In this document: positions 34,097 to 43,232 of the stretch, piece after piece
Layout: the number at the start of each line of letters is the position of its first letter
Numbering within the stretch: position 1 is the first letter of the stretch
Assembly: GCA_002424605.1 (NCBI GenBank)
Contig: DIKQ01000005.1
Location: forward strand, 552,401 to 616,400
Length of the DNA: 64,000 bases
Reading direction: 5' to 3'
Source: Cloacimonetes bacterium UBA5614
GTDB taxonomy: Bacteria > Cloacimonadota > Cloacimonadia > Cloacimonadales > Cloacimonadaceae
Notes under the pieces: model-generated
The model's database searches: none
Told to the model about the DNA's origin: nothing
Seen by the model: the letters and a program-made list of their open reading frames with translations, nothing else
Position numbers and translations under genes: made by a program

Positions 34097-35200
34097 ATGA
34101 AAGTACCTCTTTTGGACCTGCATGCGCAATACGCGCCCATTATGCCGGAGCTAAGGCAAGCTATCGATGAAGTGCTCACCAGCCACTATTACATCATGGG
34201 ACCCCAGGTGAAGGCCTTTGAAGAAAAGATGGCCTCCTACCTTGGTATCAGGTATGCTATAGGCTGCGCTTCCGGCACCGACGCTCTTGTGCTTGCCCTC
34301 AAGGCATTGGGAATCGGAGATGGAGACGAGGTCATAACCACTCCCTTCACCTTTTTCGCCACTGCCAGTTCCATCTGGCGCTGCAATGCCAAACCCGTCT
34401 TTGCGGATATTGACCCCAGGACCTTTAACCTGGACCCCGCTCTGGTGGAAAAAGCAATCACTCCCCGCACCAGGGCTATCATGCCTGTACACCTCTTTGG
34501 CCAGCCCTGCGACATGGATGCCATCATGGCTATTGCCAAAAAGCATAACCTTTTTGTAATCGAAGACAATGCTCAGGGTATCGGCTCAAAATGGGACGGT
34601 AAAATGTCCTGCTCCTTTGGGGATATCGGCACCCTGTCCTTCTTCCCCAGCAAAAACCTGGGAGCAATGGGCGACGCCGGTATGTGCCTCACCAACGATG
34701 ACGACTTGGCTGCCAAACTTCGCCAGCTTCGCGTTCACGGTGAAAACCCACGCTACTTCCATAAGTGGGTGGGACTGAACAGCCGTCTGGACACCATGCA
34801 GGCAGCAGTGCTATCAGTGAAGCTGGATTCATTGCAGGCCTGGTCTGAAGGACGCAGACGCAACGCTGAGTACTATGCCCAGCACCTGAACGATGTTCCT
34901 CAAATCAAGCTTCCCTGCATTGACAGCAAGGCATTGACCATCTATAACCAGTACACCATTATTGCCGAAAACAGGGACGGACTGATGAAGCACCTTGCCG
35001 ACAACGAAATCGGCTGCGCCATCTATTATCCTCTGCCGCTTCATCTGCAGGAATGCTTTGCCTCCCTGGGCGGTAAAAAAGGAGACTGCCCCGTTGCTGA
35101 GGAAATGGCTGATAAAGTGCTGTCCCTGCCTGTATTTGCGGAACTAAGCCGCGAGCAGCTTGACTTCGTAATCCAGACTATCAGAAACTTTTATAAATAA
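34097..35200 (+). CDS. DegT/DnrJ/EryC1 sugar aminotransferase
   Basis: 367 residues, standard for the family. It is PLP-dependent and transfers an amino group to a keto-sugar nucleotide. Visible motifs are CASGTDALVLAL, TPFTFFATASSI, the cofactor Asp region VIEDNAQGIGS and the Schiff-base lysine in LSFFPSKNLGAMGDAGM, then the RLDTMQAAVL block. It is close to WbpE/WecE-type enzymes for amino-sugar O-antigen precursors. CAGGAG precedes the ATG. With the epimerase and SLBB protein it forms a short cluster for making and exporting a surface glycan containing an amino sugar. Confidence 0.92.
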   Translation: MKVPLLDLHAQYAPIMPELRQAIDEVLTSHYYIMGPQVKAFEEKMASYLGIRYAIGCASGTDALVLALKALGIGDGDEVITTPFTFFATASSIWRCNAKPVFADIDPRTFNLDPALVEKAITPRTRAIMPVHLFGQPCDMDAIMAIAKKHNLFVIEDNAQGIGSKWDGKMSCSFGDIGTLSFFPSKNLGAMGDAGMCLTNDDDLAAKLRQLRVHGENPRYFHKWVGLNSRLDTMQAAVLSVKLDSLQAWSEGRRRNAEYYAQHLNDVPQIKLPCIDSKALTIYNQYTIIAENRDGLMKHLADNEIGCAIYYPLPLHLQECFASLGGKKGDCPVAEEMADKVLSLPVFAELSREQLDFVIQTIRNFYK

Positions 35201-35214
35201 ACCCGGAAGGAAAG

Positions 35215-35997
35215 ATGAACATAATAGTATGCATCAAGCAAGTGCCAAACACTACTGAAATCAGGATAGATCCCGTCACCAACACCCTTATCAGGGAAGG
35301 CGTGGAAAGCATCCTCAATCCTTTTGACACTTATGCCGTGGAAGAAGCCGTTCGCCTGAAAGAGCAGTTTGGCGGCACAGTGACCGCCATCAGCATGGGC
35401 CCTCCCCAGGTGGAAGCCGCCCTGCGCGAAGCCGTTTCCCTCGGCGTGGATGAAATCATCCTGCTGTCTGACCGCAAGTTTGCAGGAGCAGACACGTGGG
35501 CAACCAGCTACACGCTGGCAGCAGCAATTACCAAGCTGGGCAACTATGACCTGATAATCACGGGCCAGCAAGCCATTGACGGCGATACCGCCCAGGTTGG
35601 ACCCGGCATTGCGGCTCATCTGAAGATACCCCAAACCTGCTTTGTCCGCAAGGTGGACAGCGTAGAGGCAAGCAAGATGACGGTGCAGCGACTGATGGAA
35701 GACGGCAGCGACAAGGTTGAGATGAATCTCCCTGCCCTCATCAGCGTGGTAAAAGAGATAAACGTTCCCCGCCTGCCCTCCCTGCGCGGCAAGATGAAAT
35801 CAAAGTCCGTGGAGCTAAAAGTCTGGAATTGCGACGAGCTGGGCCTGGACGAAAAACTGGTCGGACTCAACGGCTCTCCCACCCAGGTGATGCACATCTT
35901 CACCCCCAAACATGACAAGCTAACGGAGAAATTTGAAGGCGACCCCGACGAAGCGGTGGAGAAAATCATCAAGACCCTGAACGACCTTACCAAATAA
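35215..35997 (+). CDS. etfB: Electron transfer flavoprotein beta subunit
   Basis: 260 residues. It has the EtfB fold with MNIIVCIKQVPNT, the AVEEAVRLKEQFGG segment, and the signature loop GQQAIDGDTAQVGPGIA that binds AMP or the bifurcating FAD. It carries electrons with EtfA between acyl-CoA dehydrogenases, ferredoxin or quinone reductases. The usual adjacent etfA is absent: lgt follows after 15 bp and an aminotransferase precedes by 14 bp. EtfA must therefore be encoded elsewhere. GGAAGGA lies before the ATG. Confidence 0.93.
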   Translation: MNIIVCIKQVPNTTEIRIDPVTNTLIREGVESILNPFDTYAVEEAVRLKEQFGGTVTAISMGPPQVEAALREAVSLGVDEIILLSDRKFAGADTWATSYTLAAAITKLGNYDLIITGQQAIDGDTAQVGPGIAAHLKIPQTCFVRKVDSVEASKMTVQRLMEDGSDKVEMNLPALISVVKEINVPRLPSLRGKMKSKSVELKVWNCDELGLDEKLVGLNGSPTQVMHIFTPKHDKLTEKFEGDPDEAVEKIIKTLNDLTK

Positions 35998-36012
35998 AGA
36001 AGGAACAACGTT

Positions 36013-36831
36013 ATGATAGCCTTCCCGAACATCAACCCGGACATCGTAAAATTCACCCTGTTTGGATTCCCGTTGCAGATACGCTGGTACGGTCTGTTTT
36101 ACGTGCTCAGCTTTATCCTTGGCTACCTGCTCTATAGGCCCAACCTTAAGTACAGGAATATAAAGCTGACCAAGGAGCAGTATGAGGGACTGATATTCTC
36201 CATGATGCTGGGCGTGATTTTGGGCGGAAGGTTTGGCTATGTCATATTCTACAACCTTGCCTATTACCTGCAGCATCCGCTGGAAATCTTTGCCGTCTGG
36301 TCCGGAGGCATGTCTTTCCATGGCGGTGCTCTGGGAGTCATCATAGCAGGCGCGATTTTCCTGAAGAAAAACAAGCTAAATTTCTGGAAGCTGGCAGACC
36401 CCATGATGCCTCTGGTCGCCATCGGACTGGGACTGGGACGGCTGGGAAACTTTATCAACGGCGAGCTTTACGGCAGGGTGACCAATGTGCCCTGGGCGAT
36501 GATTTTCCCTGAAAGCGACGGCCAGCCCCGGCATCCGACCCAGCTATACGAGTTTTTTCTGGAGGGTGTGGTGCTTGCCATCATCTGCCAGCTGGTCTAT
36601 CGCAAGACAAAGATTGAAGGCATGGGATTCTGGGCTTTTATCGGAAGCTATGGCATCTTCAGGGTAATCGTGGAATTTTTCCGGGAACCCGATGCCATAG
36701 ACCTCTATAAAAACGGGCTTTTCCTGGGATTCATCACCGTCGGAATGCTGCTCAGCTTCCTGATGGTGGTAGCTTCAATCATCGGAATATACTACCTTTA
36801 CAAAGCACATCATAAAGTCAAACCGGAGTAA
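36013..36831 (+). CDS. lgt: Prolipoprotein diacylglyceryl transferase
   Basis: 272 residues with about seven transmembrane helices. It attaches diacylglycerol from phosphatidylglycerol to the lipobox Cys of prolipoproteins. The family motifs RWYGLFYV, GGMSFHGG, the signature GRLGNFINGELYGR, HPTQLYE and REPD are present. Lnt, which does the last step of lipoprotein maturation, is also in this window at 54432. AAGGA lies before the ATG. Confidence 0.97.
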   Translation: MIAFPNINPDIVKFTLFGFPLQIRWYGLFYVLSFILGYLLYRPNLKYRNIKLTKEQYEGLIFSMMLGVILGGRFGYVIFYNLAYYLQHPLEIFAVWSGGMSFHGGALGVIIAGAIFLKKNKLNFWKLADPMMPLVAIGLGLGRLGNFINGELYGRVTNVPWAMIFPESDGQPRHPTQLYEFFLEGVVLAIICQLVYRKTKIEGMGFWAFIGSYGIFRVIVEFFREPDAIDLYKNGLFLGFITVGMLLSFLMVVASIIGIYYLYKAHHKVKPE

Positions 36832-36834
36832 ACT

Positions 36835-37536
36835 ATGAAAAGGACTGTGATTATCCTGATGCTGATACTTGTCTGCATCAGCGTCTCACTAAACGCCAAA
36901 ACCAAGGCGGAAAAGCGTCTGGAAACCAACCTGAACCAATGGCAGAAATTCCGCTGGGAAGGCATCCTGCAAGTGCAGTCATCCGCTTTTTCCATGCGCA
37001 AGAACTTTGTGCTGGCAAAGACAGGGGACGCCCTGCGTTTTGACATCCTGGACAGCGGAGTAATGGGGCTTTCGGCCCAACCGCTGGTTTCCATATACCT
37101 CAAAGATACCGCCATTCTCAATGCACCGACGATTGAACAGCTGGCAGGCCTGGACCTCAACTGGTTTTTACCTCCCGGCGCCGTGAAAGGCATGGTTGGC
37201 TTTGCCGATTCCCTGCTGATGAAACAGAAAGAGATTCTGGCAGACCGCAAAGCCACAACCGCCGGCACATCATTTGCCTTTGACAAACAATACCGGCTTT
37301 CATCCTTCAGCAGTCCAGCCACCAGAATGGAAGCTTCCATCATCTATAATACCCGCAACCTGCCCACCAAAATCCAAATCAGGTTTTCCGGCAGCCAGGT
37401 AGCTGAATTGCTGATAAACGAACGCGAATACAAGGATGTCAGCATCGAGCCTTTGGAAGCCGTTTCCGACAGCCTGGACCTGATGCAGCTGCTGGAAGGG
37501 ATAGACCTGGAAGGCTACGAATTTGAACTTGAATAA
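36835..37536 (+). CDS. Secreted protein of unknown function (possibly LolA/LolB-like)
   Basis: 233 residues. An N-terminal signal peptide (about 1-20, ending SLNA) is followed by LETNLNQWQKFRWEGILQVQ and a mixed beta pattern with MRKNFVLAKTGDALRFDIL, which resembles the half-barrel LolA/LolB/DUF4292 lipoprotein carriers. Neither Lol family is certain. It begins 3 bp after lgt, so a lipoprotein-linked role fits the context. There is no lipobox. The C terminus is acidic. Confidence 0.6.
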   Translation: MKRTVIILMLILVCISVSLNAKTKAEKRLETNLNQWQKFRWEGILQVQSSAFSMRKNFVLAKTGDALRFDILDSGVMGLSAQPLVSIYLKDTAILNAPTIEQLAGLDLNWFLPPGAVKGMVGFADSLLMKQKEILADRKATTAGTSFAFDKQYRLSSFSSPATRMEASIIYNTRNLPTKIQIRFSGSQVAELLINEREYKDVSIEPLEAVSDSLDLMQLLEGIDLEGYEFELE

Positions 37537-37556
37537 ATCCCGCTGAGGGAGAGAAT

Positions 37557-38852
37557 ATGATAAAACGCTATACCAGGGCTGAAATGGAACGCATCTGGAC
37601 GGCGGAAAACCGTTACCAGTGCTGGCTGGACGTGGAGCTTGCCGCATGTCGCGCCATGAACGAACTCGGCATCATCCCCACTGATGACCTGCAGCAGATT
37701 CTGGAAAAAGCGGATTTTGAAGCTGAGCGGATAGACGAGATTGAAGCTGTCACCCGTCATGACGTGATTGCCTTTCTGACCAATGTTGCCGAATATGTGG
37801 GACCAGCTTCCCGCTGGATTCATTATGGCATGACTTCCTCTGATGTGCTGGACACCGCCACTGCCATGCAGTTAAAACAGAGCGGTCTGCTCATCCTTTC
37901 CGAGCTTCACCGCCTGGGAGAAGTGCTCAAGCTAAAGGCTAAAGCATACAAAAACACGCTCTGCATGGGACGCTCACACGGGATTCACGCCGAACCCACC
38001 TCCTTCGGACTCAAGTTTGCCCTCTGGTTTGACGAAAACAGGCGCAACATAGAGCGTCTGCAGGATGCCATCGAATCCGTCAGTGTGGGACAGCTCTCCG
38101 GCGCTGTGGGCAACTATGCCCATCTGGACCCGCAGGTGGAAGTCATTGCCTGCAAATACCTGGAGCTCAAGCCAGTCAATGTCTCCACCCAGGTCATCCA
38201 GCGCGACCGGCACGCCCATTTTCTGTCCGTGCTGGCTATAGTCGCCTCCACCCTGGAAAAAATCGCCCTGGAAATCCGCCATCTGCAACGCACCGAAGTG
38301 CTGGAAGCCGAGGAGAATTTCGCCTCCGGACAAAAGGGAAGCTCCGCTATGCCCCACAAACGCAACCCAATCGTCAGCGAACAGCTATGCGGCCTGGCAA
38401 GGGTCATCCGAAGCAATGCCATGTCCGCTTTCGAAAACAACGCCCTCTGGCATGAGCGCGACATTTCCCATTCCTCGGTGGAACGCATCATCCTGCCCGA
38501 TTCCTGCATCCTCATCCATTACATGCTGGGCAAGACCATCGACCTGATGGAAAACCTGCTGGTCTATCCCGACAACATGCTCAAAAACATTGAAAAGACA
38601 AACGGACTGGTCTTCTCCCAGGCGCTGCTGCTGCATCTCACCACCGCCGGTCTCAGCCGCGAGGATGCCTATGCCCTGGTCCAGCGCAATGCCATGAACT
38701 GCTGGAAGTCCGGACAGCCCTTCCTGGAGCTTGTCCTGCAGGACGGGGATATTGCCAAGGTACTGCCCGAACAGCAGATAAAAGACATCTTTAACTATGA
38801 CCGCTACCTGCGCCATGTGGACTTTGTCCTGCACAGATGCAACATAATATGA
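37557..38852 (+). CDS. purB: Adenylosuccinate lyase
   Basis: 431 residues. It cleaves SAICAR and adenylosuccinate in purine synthesis. The fumarase/aspartase superfamily signature GSSAMPHKRNP is intact, as are HYGMTSSDVLDTA, MGRSHGIHAEP and the ENNALWHERDISHSSVER segment. GAGGGAGAG precedes the ATG. It stands downstream of lgt and the unknown secreted protein; this grouping has no known functional logic. Confidence 0.97.
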   Translation: MIKRYTRAEMERIWTAENRYQCWLDVELAACRAMNELGIIPTDDLQQILEKADFEAERIDEIEAVTRHDVIAFLTNVAEYVGPASRWIHYGMTSSDVLDTATAMQLKQSGLLILSELHRLGEVLKLKAKAYKNTLCMGRSHGIHAEPTSFGLKFALWFDENRRNIERLQDAIESVSVGQLSGAVGNYAHLDPQVEVIACKYLELKPVNVSTQVIQRDRHAHFLSVLAIVASTLEKIALEIRHLQRTEVLEAEENFASGQKGSSAMPHKRNPIVSEQLCGLARVIRSNAMSAFENNALWHERDISHSSVERIILPDSCILIHYMLGKTIDLMENLLVYPDNMLKNIEKTNGLVFSQALLLHLTTAGLSREDAYALVQRNAMNCWKSGQPFLELVLQDGDIAKVLPEQQIKDIFNYDRYLRHVDFVLHRCNII

Positions 38853-38865
38853 TTTTTAGAAACAC

Positions 38866-38914
38866 AGAGGCACAGAGATTGTCCTCTGCCCGTCGTTCCT
38901 GCGCAGGCAGGAAC
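38866..38914. repeat. Two short hairpins in a likely dispersed repeat
   Basis: CAGAGGCACAGAG...CCTCTG (38866-38889) can fold, and GTTCCTGC (38895-38902) pairs perfectly with GCAGGAAC (38907-38914) around GCAG. There is no T-run. The ACACAGAGGCACAGAG string resembles a dispersed intergenic sequence seen in many environmental genomes. It has no relation to the 11-bp elements. Confidence 0.45.
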
Positions 38915-38945
38915 CTATGCTGTTTTCAACAATAAGGAGTTTACT

Positions 38946-39446
38946 ATGAAGAGATTACTGGTTTTATCCTGTCTGGCAGCCCTGCTGCTCATCCCCGCAA
39001 TTGCATTTGCCCAAAAAGCCCCTGCCGGCGACGGCATTCTCGGCTACTGGTTCAATGCGGAAAAAGACGCCGTTATCGAAGTGACCAAAGAAGACGGCAA
39101 ATTCTTCGGCAAAGTCATCTGGCTCAAGAATCCCATGGATGCCAAAGGCAAGCCCAAGACCGATATCGAAAACCCCGACCCCAAGCTGAAAAGCCGTCCC
39201 CGCCTTGGTCTGGTGGTGCTCACTGACCTGGCATTCAAAAGCGGCAGCAAGTATGAAAAAGGCAAGATTTATGACCCCAAATCCGGAAAAACCTATTCTG
39301 CCCAGGCAGAGCTGGCAAATTCCAACCTCCTCAAGCTGCGCGGTTTCATCGGCGTCAGCATGATAGGCAAAACCAGCGAGTGGACCCGCACCGTCAAACC
39401 GGAAAAAGAGGAAACCAAAGCCGCTCCCAAACCGGAAAAAGAATAG
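38946..39446 (+). CDS. DUF2147 exported protein
   Basis: 166 residues. A signal peptide (1-22, ending AIAFAQ) is followed by a DUF2147 domain: GILGYWFNAEKDAVIEV, GKFFGKVIWLKNP, DPKSGKTYSAQAEL and KLRGFIGVSMIGKTSEWTR. The family is exported, lipocalin-like and of unknown function. The C terminus is a short charged KPEKE tail that repeats twice. AAGGAG precedes the ATG. Confidence 0.9.
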   Translation: MKRLLVLSCLAALLLIPAIAFAQKAPAGDGILGYWFNAEKDAVIEVTKEDGKFFGKVIWLKNPMDAKGKPKTDIENPDPKLKSRPRLGLVVLTDLAFKSGSKYEKGKIYDPKSGKTYSAQAELANSNLLKLRGFIGVSMIGKTSEWTRTVKPEKEETKAAPKPEKE

Positions 39447-39451
39447 AACAC

Positions 39452-39534
39452 CCCCTTTCGATACGAGGAGACAACGGGGAGAAAGCCCTCGCATCCTTCC
39501 CGTATCGTTCCCGTATCAAGCAGGGAAGAAGCCG
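39452..39534. repeat. 11-bp-phased palindromic intergenic element, family B copy 1
   Basis: Six 11-bp units from 39460 to 39525: GATACGAGGAG, ACAACGGGGAG, AAAGCCCTCGC, ATCCTTCCCGT, ATCGTTCCCGT, ATCAAGCAGGG. The right arm AAGCAGGGAAGAAG matches the arm of family A copy 1. The copy at 57259 is inverted relative to this one. Confidence 0.85.
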
Positions 39535-39634
39535 GCAGGCAAAAAAGTATGTGTTTCGGCATAAAAATAGCTTGCTAAATGTATATAAACCAAAGAATTG
39601 AAGCTTTGCACGCAAGCAGCAAGGAGAAAGCGAT

Positions 39635-40309
39635 ATGAATGAACAACAGGAAAAGCCAAAGGTCATCCTAACCGACAGCAAGGTCCTGCATAAAATCAAG
39701 TATTTGCAGTTCCGCCGGCAGATAATCCCCATCCTGGTGGTGGTGGCACTGATGGTATTGCATGTGTTCTGGGCTCAAAGCTATACTTTTTACATTACTA
39801 TGGCAGCCTTTGCCTGGTATCTGTGGGAACGCATCAAATTCCGCACCAAAAACAAGATACTGGTGCCGGATGCAGGCACCTTCGTATCGCCGGTGAACGG
39901 TAAAATCCAGGCCTTGAAGCATGCCGATGGCATCACCCAGATTTCCATGCGCAAATCTTTCCTGGATGTAATCGAGCTTCGCCTGCCCTATCCCGACCTG
40001 AAAATGGAAAACAACCGCAACTGGATTTTTGAGACTCCCAAAGGCCAGGTCAATCTGCGTATCCAGAGCGAACGCATCACTTTCTTTGAGAATACGAATG
40101 AGCCGGGAAAGGTCATCGGAGTGCTTCCGGGCAGTTCCATCATCACGGTAAACGTGCCTTCCTCCGTTAAAGTGCTGGTCAAAGCCGGACAACCGGTGTT
40201 CGGAGGCGAGACAGTGCTGTTTAGCCTGGCGGAAGATGCGGAAGAAGCTCCCAAAACCATCCTGGTGGAAGAACCGATAGAAGAGATTAACGATAAAGAA
40301 GACGTATAA
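39635..40309 (+). CDS. Phosphatidylserine decarboxylase-like membrane protein, possibly inactive
   Basis: 224 residues. Two hydrophobic segments lie at about 30-60. Then FVSPVNGKIQALK and, near the end, VLPGSSIITVNVPSSVKVLV followed by GQPVFGGETVL resemble the beginning and end of short Psd/Asd-type decarboxylases, which self-cleave at a Gly-Ser pair. The usual SPADG catalytic Asp is replaced (SPVNG) and the DVHVNR His motif reads DVIELR. A GSS is present. It could be a degenerate relative or only share the lipoyl-like hairpin. The last 25 residues are acidic. Confidence 0.5.
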   Translation: MNEQQEKPKVILTDSKVLHKIKYLQFRRQIIPILVVVALMVLHVFWAQSYTFYITMAAFAWYLWERIKFRTKNKILVPDAGTFVSPVNGKIQALKHADGITQISMRKSFLDVIELRLPYPDLKMENNRNWIFETPKGQVNLRIQSERITFFENTNEPGKVIGVLPGSSIITVNVPSSVKVLVKAGQPVFGGETVLFSLAEDAEEAPKTILVEEPIEEINDKEDV

Positions 40310-40314
40310 AAGCT

Positions 40315-41412
40315 TTATTTCCCAATGACAGGCTGCAGGATAAAATCTTCCGTCCTGTCAGCATGAGTATCTGAGATGGATATGTGACGGGAAGCCGTTT
40401 CATATCCATCTTTTGTTACATAGACCGTAAAACCGTTTGGGACAGTATAAGTTCCAATAAATTCCCATTCTTCAACGTCATAAGCATCAAACTGTTTGCC
40501 GAACTGGAAGTACATTTTGAAAGGAATCCTGTAGCCTGTTTCTGAACTATACATAACTGGTCTGCCCCAAGGGTTTGTATCAGTTCTATTCTGCAAAACA
40601 TTTATTGTTTTATGGTAAAGCTCAGTTCCATTCGGAGCTATGGCCGTTAGTTTTGCCTGATATAAACCATTGCTTGCAAAATATTGGTTTTCGCCTTCGC
40701 CCCCAGTTCCCTGCCACCTGTGAATACCACCCATAGGATAAGCTACTGGGTGGTCTATCGACTTGATCAAGCCAAAAAAGGGATTGCTGATGTCAATTCT
40801 GACATTACATGTATCCAGTGATGCAAATGAAAACCATGTATATCTGGAAAAGGGATTGGGGGCTGTATAAAAGGACCATTCATTTGGTGGCTGATAACCA
40901 TGAACATCAACCCATTTTGGTCCCCAAATACAAATTTCAGGGTTATTCAGTTCATATGCAGTTAGCCAATAATAATATCTTCCATCCGGTAAATCATAGT
41001 CGATATACTGATATTCGTGGAAATCCTGAGTATTAGTCGCAGGAATCAAAGGTGATACTATAACGGCTGAATCAGGGCAATCGCTTGTTGCCCGATAAAT
41101 GTAGAATCCCAGCATATTGGATTCTGTGTAAGTATACCATCTGATATTTGCGTTATTCCAATCTAACCATCCTGCCTCATAATTGTAAACAAAGAATTCA
41201 AAATATACCCCTAATGAATCGTTTATGCCTTTCGAAGTCCAGGTATCGTCAAAGACAACATAGATACCTGCATCTGTAATGGGATTTCCATCAGTATCAG
41301 TGATGCTTCCTTTAAGGTAGTGTTCTACTGTATCTTCATTACTATTAAAAATGCAGGAAGTGCAAACAAGAAGAGTTAAAACAATGATAATCAGGATAAT
41401 GGTACTTTTCAC
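40315..41412 (-). CDS. Lipoprotein with internal FlgD-like domain
   Basis: 365 residues with a GTG start behind GGGGGA. The lipobox VCTSC is at about residues 16-20. A carboxypeptidase-regulatory-like strand set follows (GSITDTDGNPITDAGIYVVF), then a fibronectin-like region, then a FlgD-like Ig domain at about 180-265 (APNPFSRYTWFSFASL, then HRWQGTGGEG). That domain resembles the C-terminal sorting domain of the secreted proteins but is internal here and lacks the LLLK end. It converges with the preceding gene with only 5 bp between them and no clear terminator. Confidence 0.78.
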   Translation of the reverse strand: MKSTIILIIIVLTLLVCTSCIFNSNEDTVEHYLKGSITDTDGNPITDAGIYVVFDDTWTSKGINDSLGVYFEFFVYNYEAGWLDWNNANIRWYTYTESNMLGFYIYRATSDCPDSAVIVSPLIPATNTQDFHEYQYIDYDLPDGRYYYWLTAYELNNPEICIWGPKWVDVHGYQPPNEWSFYTAPNPFSRYTWFSFASLDTCNVRIDISNPFFGLIKSIDHPVAYPMGGIHRWQGTGGEGENQYFASNGLYQAKLTAIAPNGTELYHKTINVLQNRTDTNPWGRPVMYSSETGYRIPFKMYFQFGKQFDAYDVEEWEFIGTYTVPNGFTVYVTKDGYETASRHISISDTHADRTEDFILQPVIGK

Positions 41413-41430
41413 AAGTCCCCCAATCAGCTG

Positions 41431-41871
41431 TTAGGCTTTGCTGTCCCGTTCCTTTTCGCGCTCCAGGTCTTTTTTCTGGAGCGTTTCTCTTTTGTCATAG
41501 CTGTGCTTGCCCTTGGCGAGGGCGAGCTTTACCTTGCAAAACCCCGCTTCATTGATATACATTTCCATGGGTACGAGGGTCATGCCCTGTTCATCGGTTT
41601 TGGATTTCAGGCGTTTGATTTCATGGCGGTTCAGCAGCAGCTTGCGCTTGCGCTCCGGGTCATGGTTGAAAAAGGACGCCTTTTCCCAGGGACTGATATG
41701 CAGATTCATCAACCAGCATTCACCGTTCTCAATTTTGGCATAGCTATCCTTGAAATTGACCTTGCCTGCCCGGATGGACTTGATTTCCGTGCCTGTGAGC
41801 ACAATGCCCGCTTCCAGGGTCTGGACGATGTAATACTCGTGTTCCGCCTTACGGTTTTTTATTGATTTCAT
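41431..41871 (-). CDS. smpB: SsrA-binding protein
   Basis: 146 residues. It brings tmRNA to stalled ribosomes. The motifs NRKAEHEYYI, GIVLTGTEIKSIR, KDSYAKIENGECWL and the C-terminal KGKHSYDKRETLQKKD are typical. It overlaps mtaD by 4 bp (ATGA). No tmRNA gene was recognised in the window. Confidence 0.97.
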   Translation of the reverse strand: MKSIKNRKAEHEYYIVQTLEAGIVLTGTEIKSIRAGKVNFKDSYAKIENGECWLMNLHISPWEKASFFNHDPERKRKLLLNRHEIKRLKSKTDEQGMTLVPMEMYINEAGFCKVKLALAKGKHSYDKRETLQKKDLEREKERDSKA

Positions 41872-43232
41872 AAGTTCAATTCTTTCCGTATCTTTGCTCT
41901 GTATTCTTTTGCCTTACCCACCAGTTCAGCTTCGTCCAGCCGGGTAAGCTTTTTATCTTTCAAAACCACTTCCCCATGGATAATCACGTCGCGAACCGCC
42001 CTGCCACCCAGAGCATAGATTACCTGGGAATAGGGATTGTGCAGGGGCTGGGCTTCCACGCCGGAGCAGTCCAGGATAACCAGGTCCGCCTTTTTTCCGG
42101 GTTCCAGCGAACCGATGTCCTTGTCCTTGTGCAGGGCTTTGGCAGCTTCAACGGTTGCCATGCGCAACATCTGCTCCGCCGGCAGGAAAGTAGGGTCTTT
42201 GGCAAGCGCTTTGTGCAGCTTGGCAGTGAAGTCCAGTTCGGAGAGCAGGTCCAGGTTGTTGTTGCTGGCGACTCCATCAGTGCCGAAGCAGATACGCACC
42301 TTGTGCTGCAGGTATTTCCGGATGGGCGCAAAGCCGTTGACCAGCTTGAGGTTGCTTTCCGTGCAGATGGCGATGGCAGCACCGGACTCAGCCAGCAGTT
42401 CCATCTCACCTTCAGTTACATGGATGCCATGCGCCATGATAAGAGGGGTCTTGAGCAAACCGATTTCCTGCAGATAGGGGATTGGCAGTTTGCCGTGTTC
42501 ATCCAGGCATTGTTTCGGTTCCCAGTCGGCTTCAGAAATATGCATATGCACCAGCATATCCTGCTCGCGGGCAACTTCTGCACAGCGTACAAGAACATCG
42601 CGCGGATTGGTGTAAATGGCATGCGGTGCCAGGGAAAAATCCAGCAGAGGACTGTCTTTGTACTGCTTCCTTAAGGATAGGGCAAGCTTTCCGATGTCTT
42701 TGAGGTTGGTTTCCTTGCCATTTTCTATCAGCGGTTCACCAATGATACATCGCACTCCCGCTTTGATAAAAGCGCGCGCCATGTCCTCACCTTTGAAGTA
42801 CATATCATTGGCAAAAGTAATGCCGTTGCGCAGCATTTCGGCAGCGCCATGCAGAGTGGCATAATAAACAAAATCATGCGCCTCATCTGTTTCCGGCTCC
42901 ACAAATATCTTTTCCATAGGCCAGATATAATCGTTAAGCCATGGATTTAAGGGTAAATCATCCGCCAGACCCTTGAAATAGGTCATGGGGATATGGGTGT
43001 GGGCATTGATGAGCCCGGGAATGACTATGCAGTCACCGGCATCAATCGTCTGCTCTGAAGTGTATTTAGCCAGGATGGATTCTGTAGTGCCGATGGCTGC
43101 AATCTTATCTTCCCTGATGGCTATGGCACCGTTTTCAATCACGGAATGGCTGCCGTCCATGGTCAGGATGAGCGCGTTTTTGACAATGGTGCTGACGCTG
43201 GTGAGCCTATCTGGTGCTGTAATAGTATTCAT
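41868..43232 (-). CDS. mtaD: 5-methylthioadenosine/S-adenosylhomocysteine deaminase
   Basis: 454 residues, amidohydrolase fold. The metal ligands are in GLINAHTHIPMTYFKG, VHMHISEAD, MAHGIHVTE and CFGTDGVASNNN. It is closest to MtaD/TrzN-type purine deaminases acting on MTA or SAH. It overlaps mtnA by 4 bp, which supports MTA as the substrate: deamination followed by conversion of methylthioribose phosphate. The enzyme producing that phosphate is not in the window. Confidence 0.88.
   Translation of the reverse strand: MNTITAPDRLTSVSTIVKNALILTMDGSHSVIENGAIAIREDKIAAIGTTESILAKYTSEQTIDAGDCIVIPGLINAHTHIPMTYFKGLADDLPLNPWLNDYIWPMEKIFVEPETDEAHDFVYYATLHGAAEMLRNGITFANDMYFKGEDMARAFIKAGVRCIIGEPLIENGKETNLKDIGKLALSLRKQYKDSPLLDFSLAPHAIYTNPRDVLVRCAEVAREQDMLVHMHISEADWEPKQCLDEHGKLPIPYLQEIGLLKTPLIMAHGIHVTEGEMELLAESGAAIAICTESNLKLVNGFAPIRKYLQHKVRICFGTDGVASNNNLDLLSELDFTAKLHKALAKDPTFLPAEQMLRMATVEAAKALHKDKDIGSLEPGKKADLVILDCSGVEAQPLHNPYSQVIYALGGRAVRDVIIHGEVVLKDKKLTRLDEAELVGKAKEYRAKIRKELNL

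Noticed and set aside
40309..40330. Terminator between the converging genes
   Set aside because: Only the palindrome AAAGCTTT is visible; too short for a terminator.
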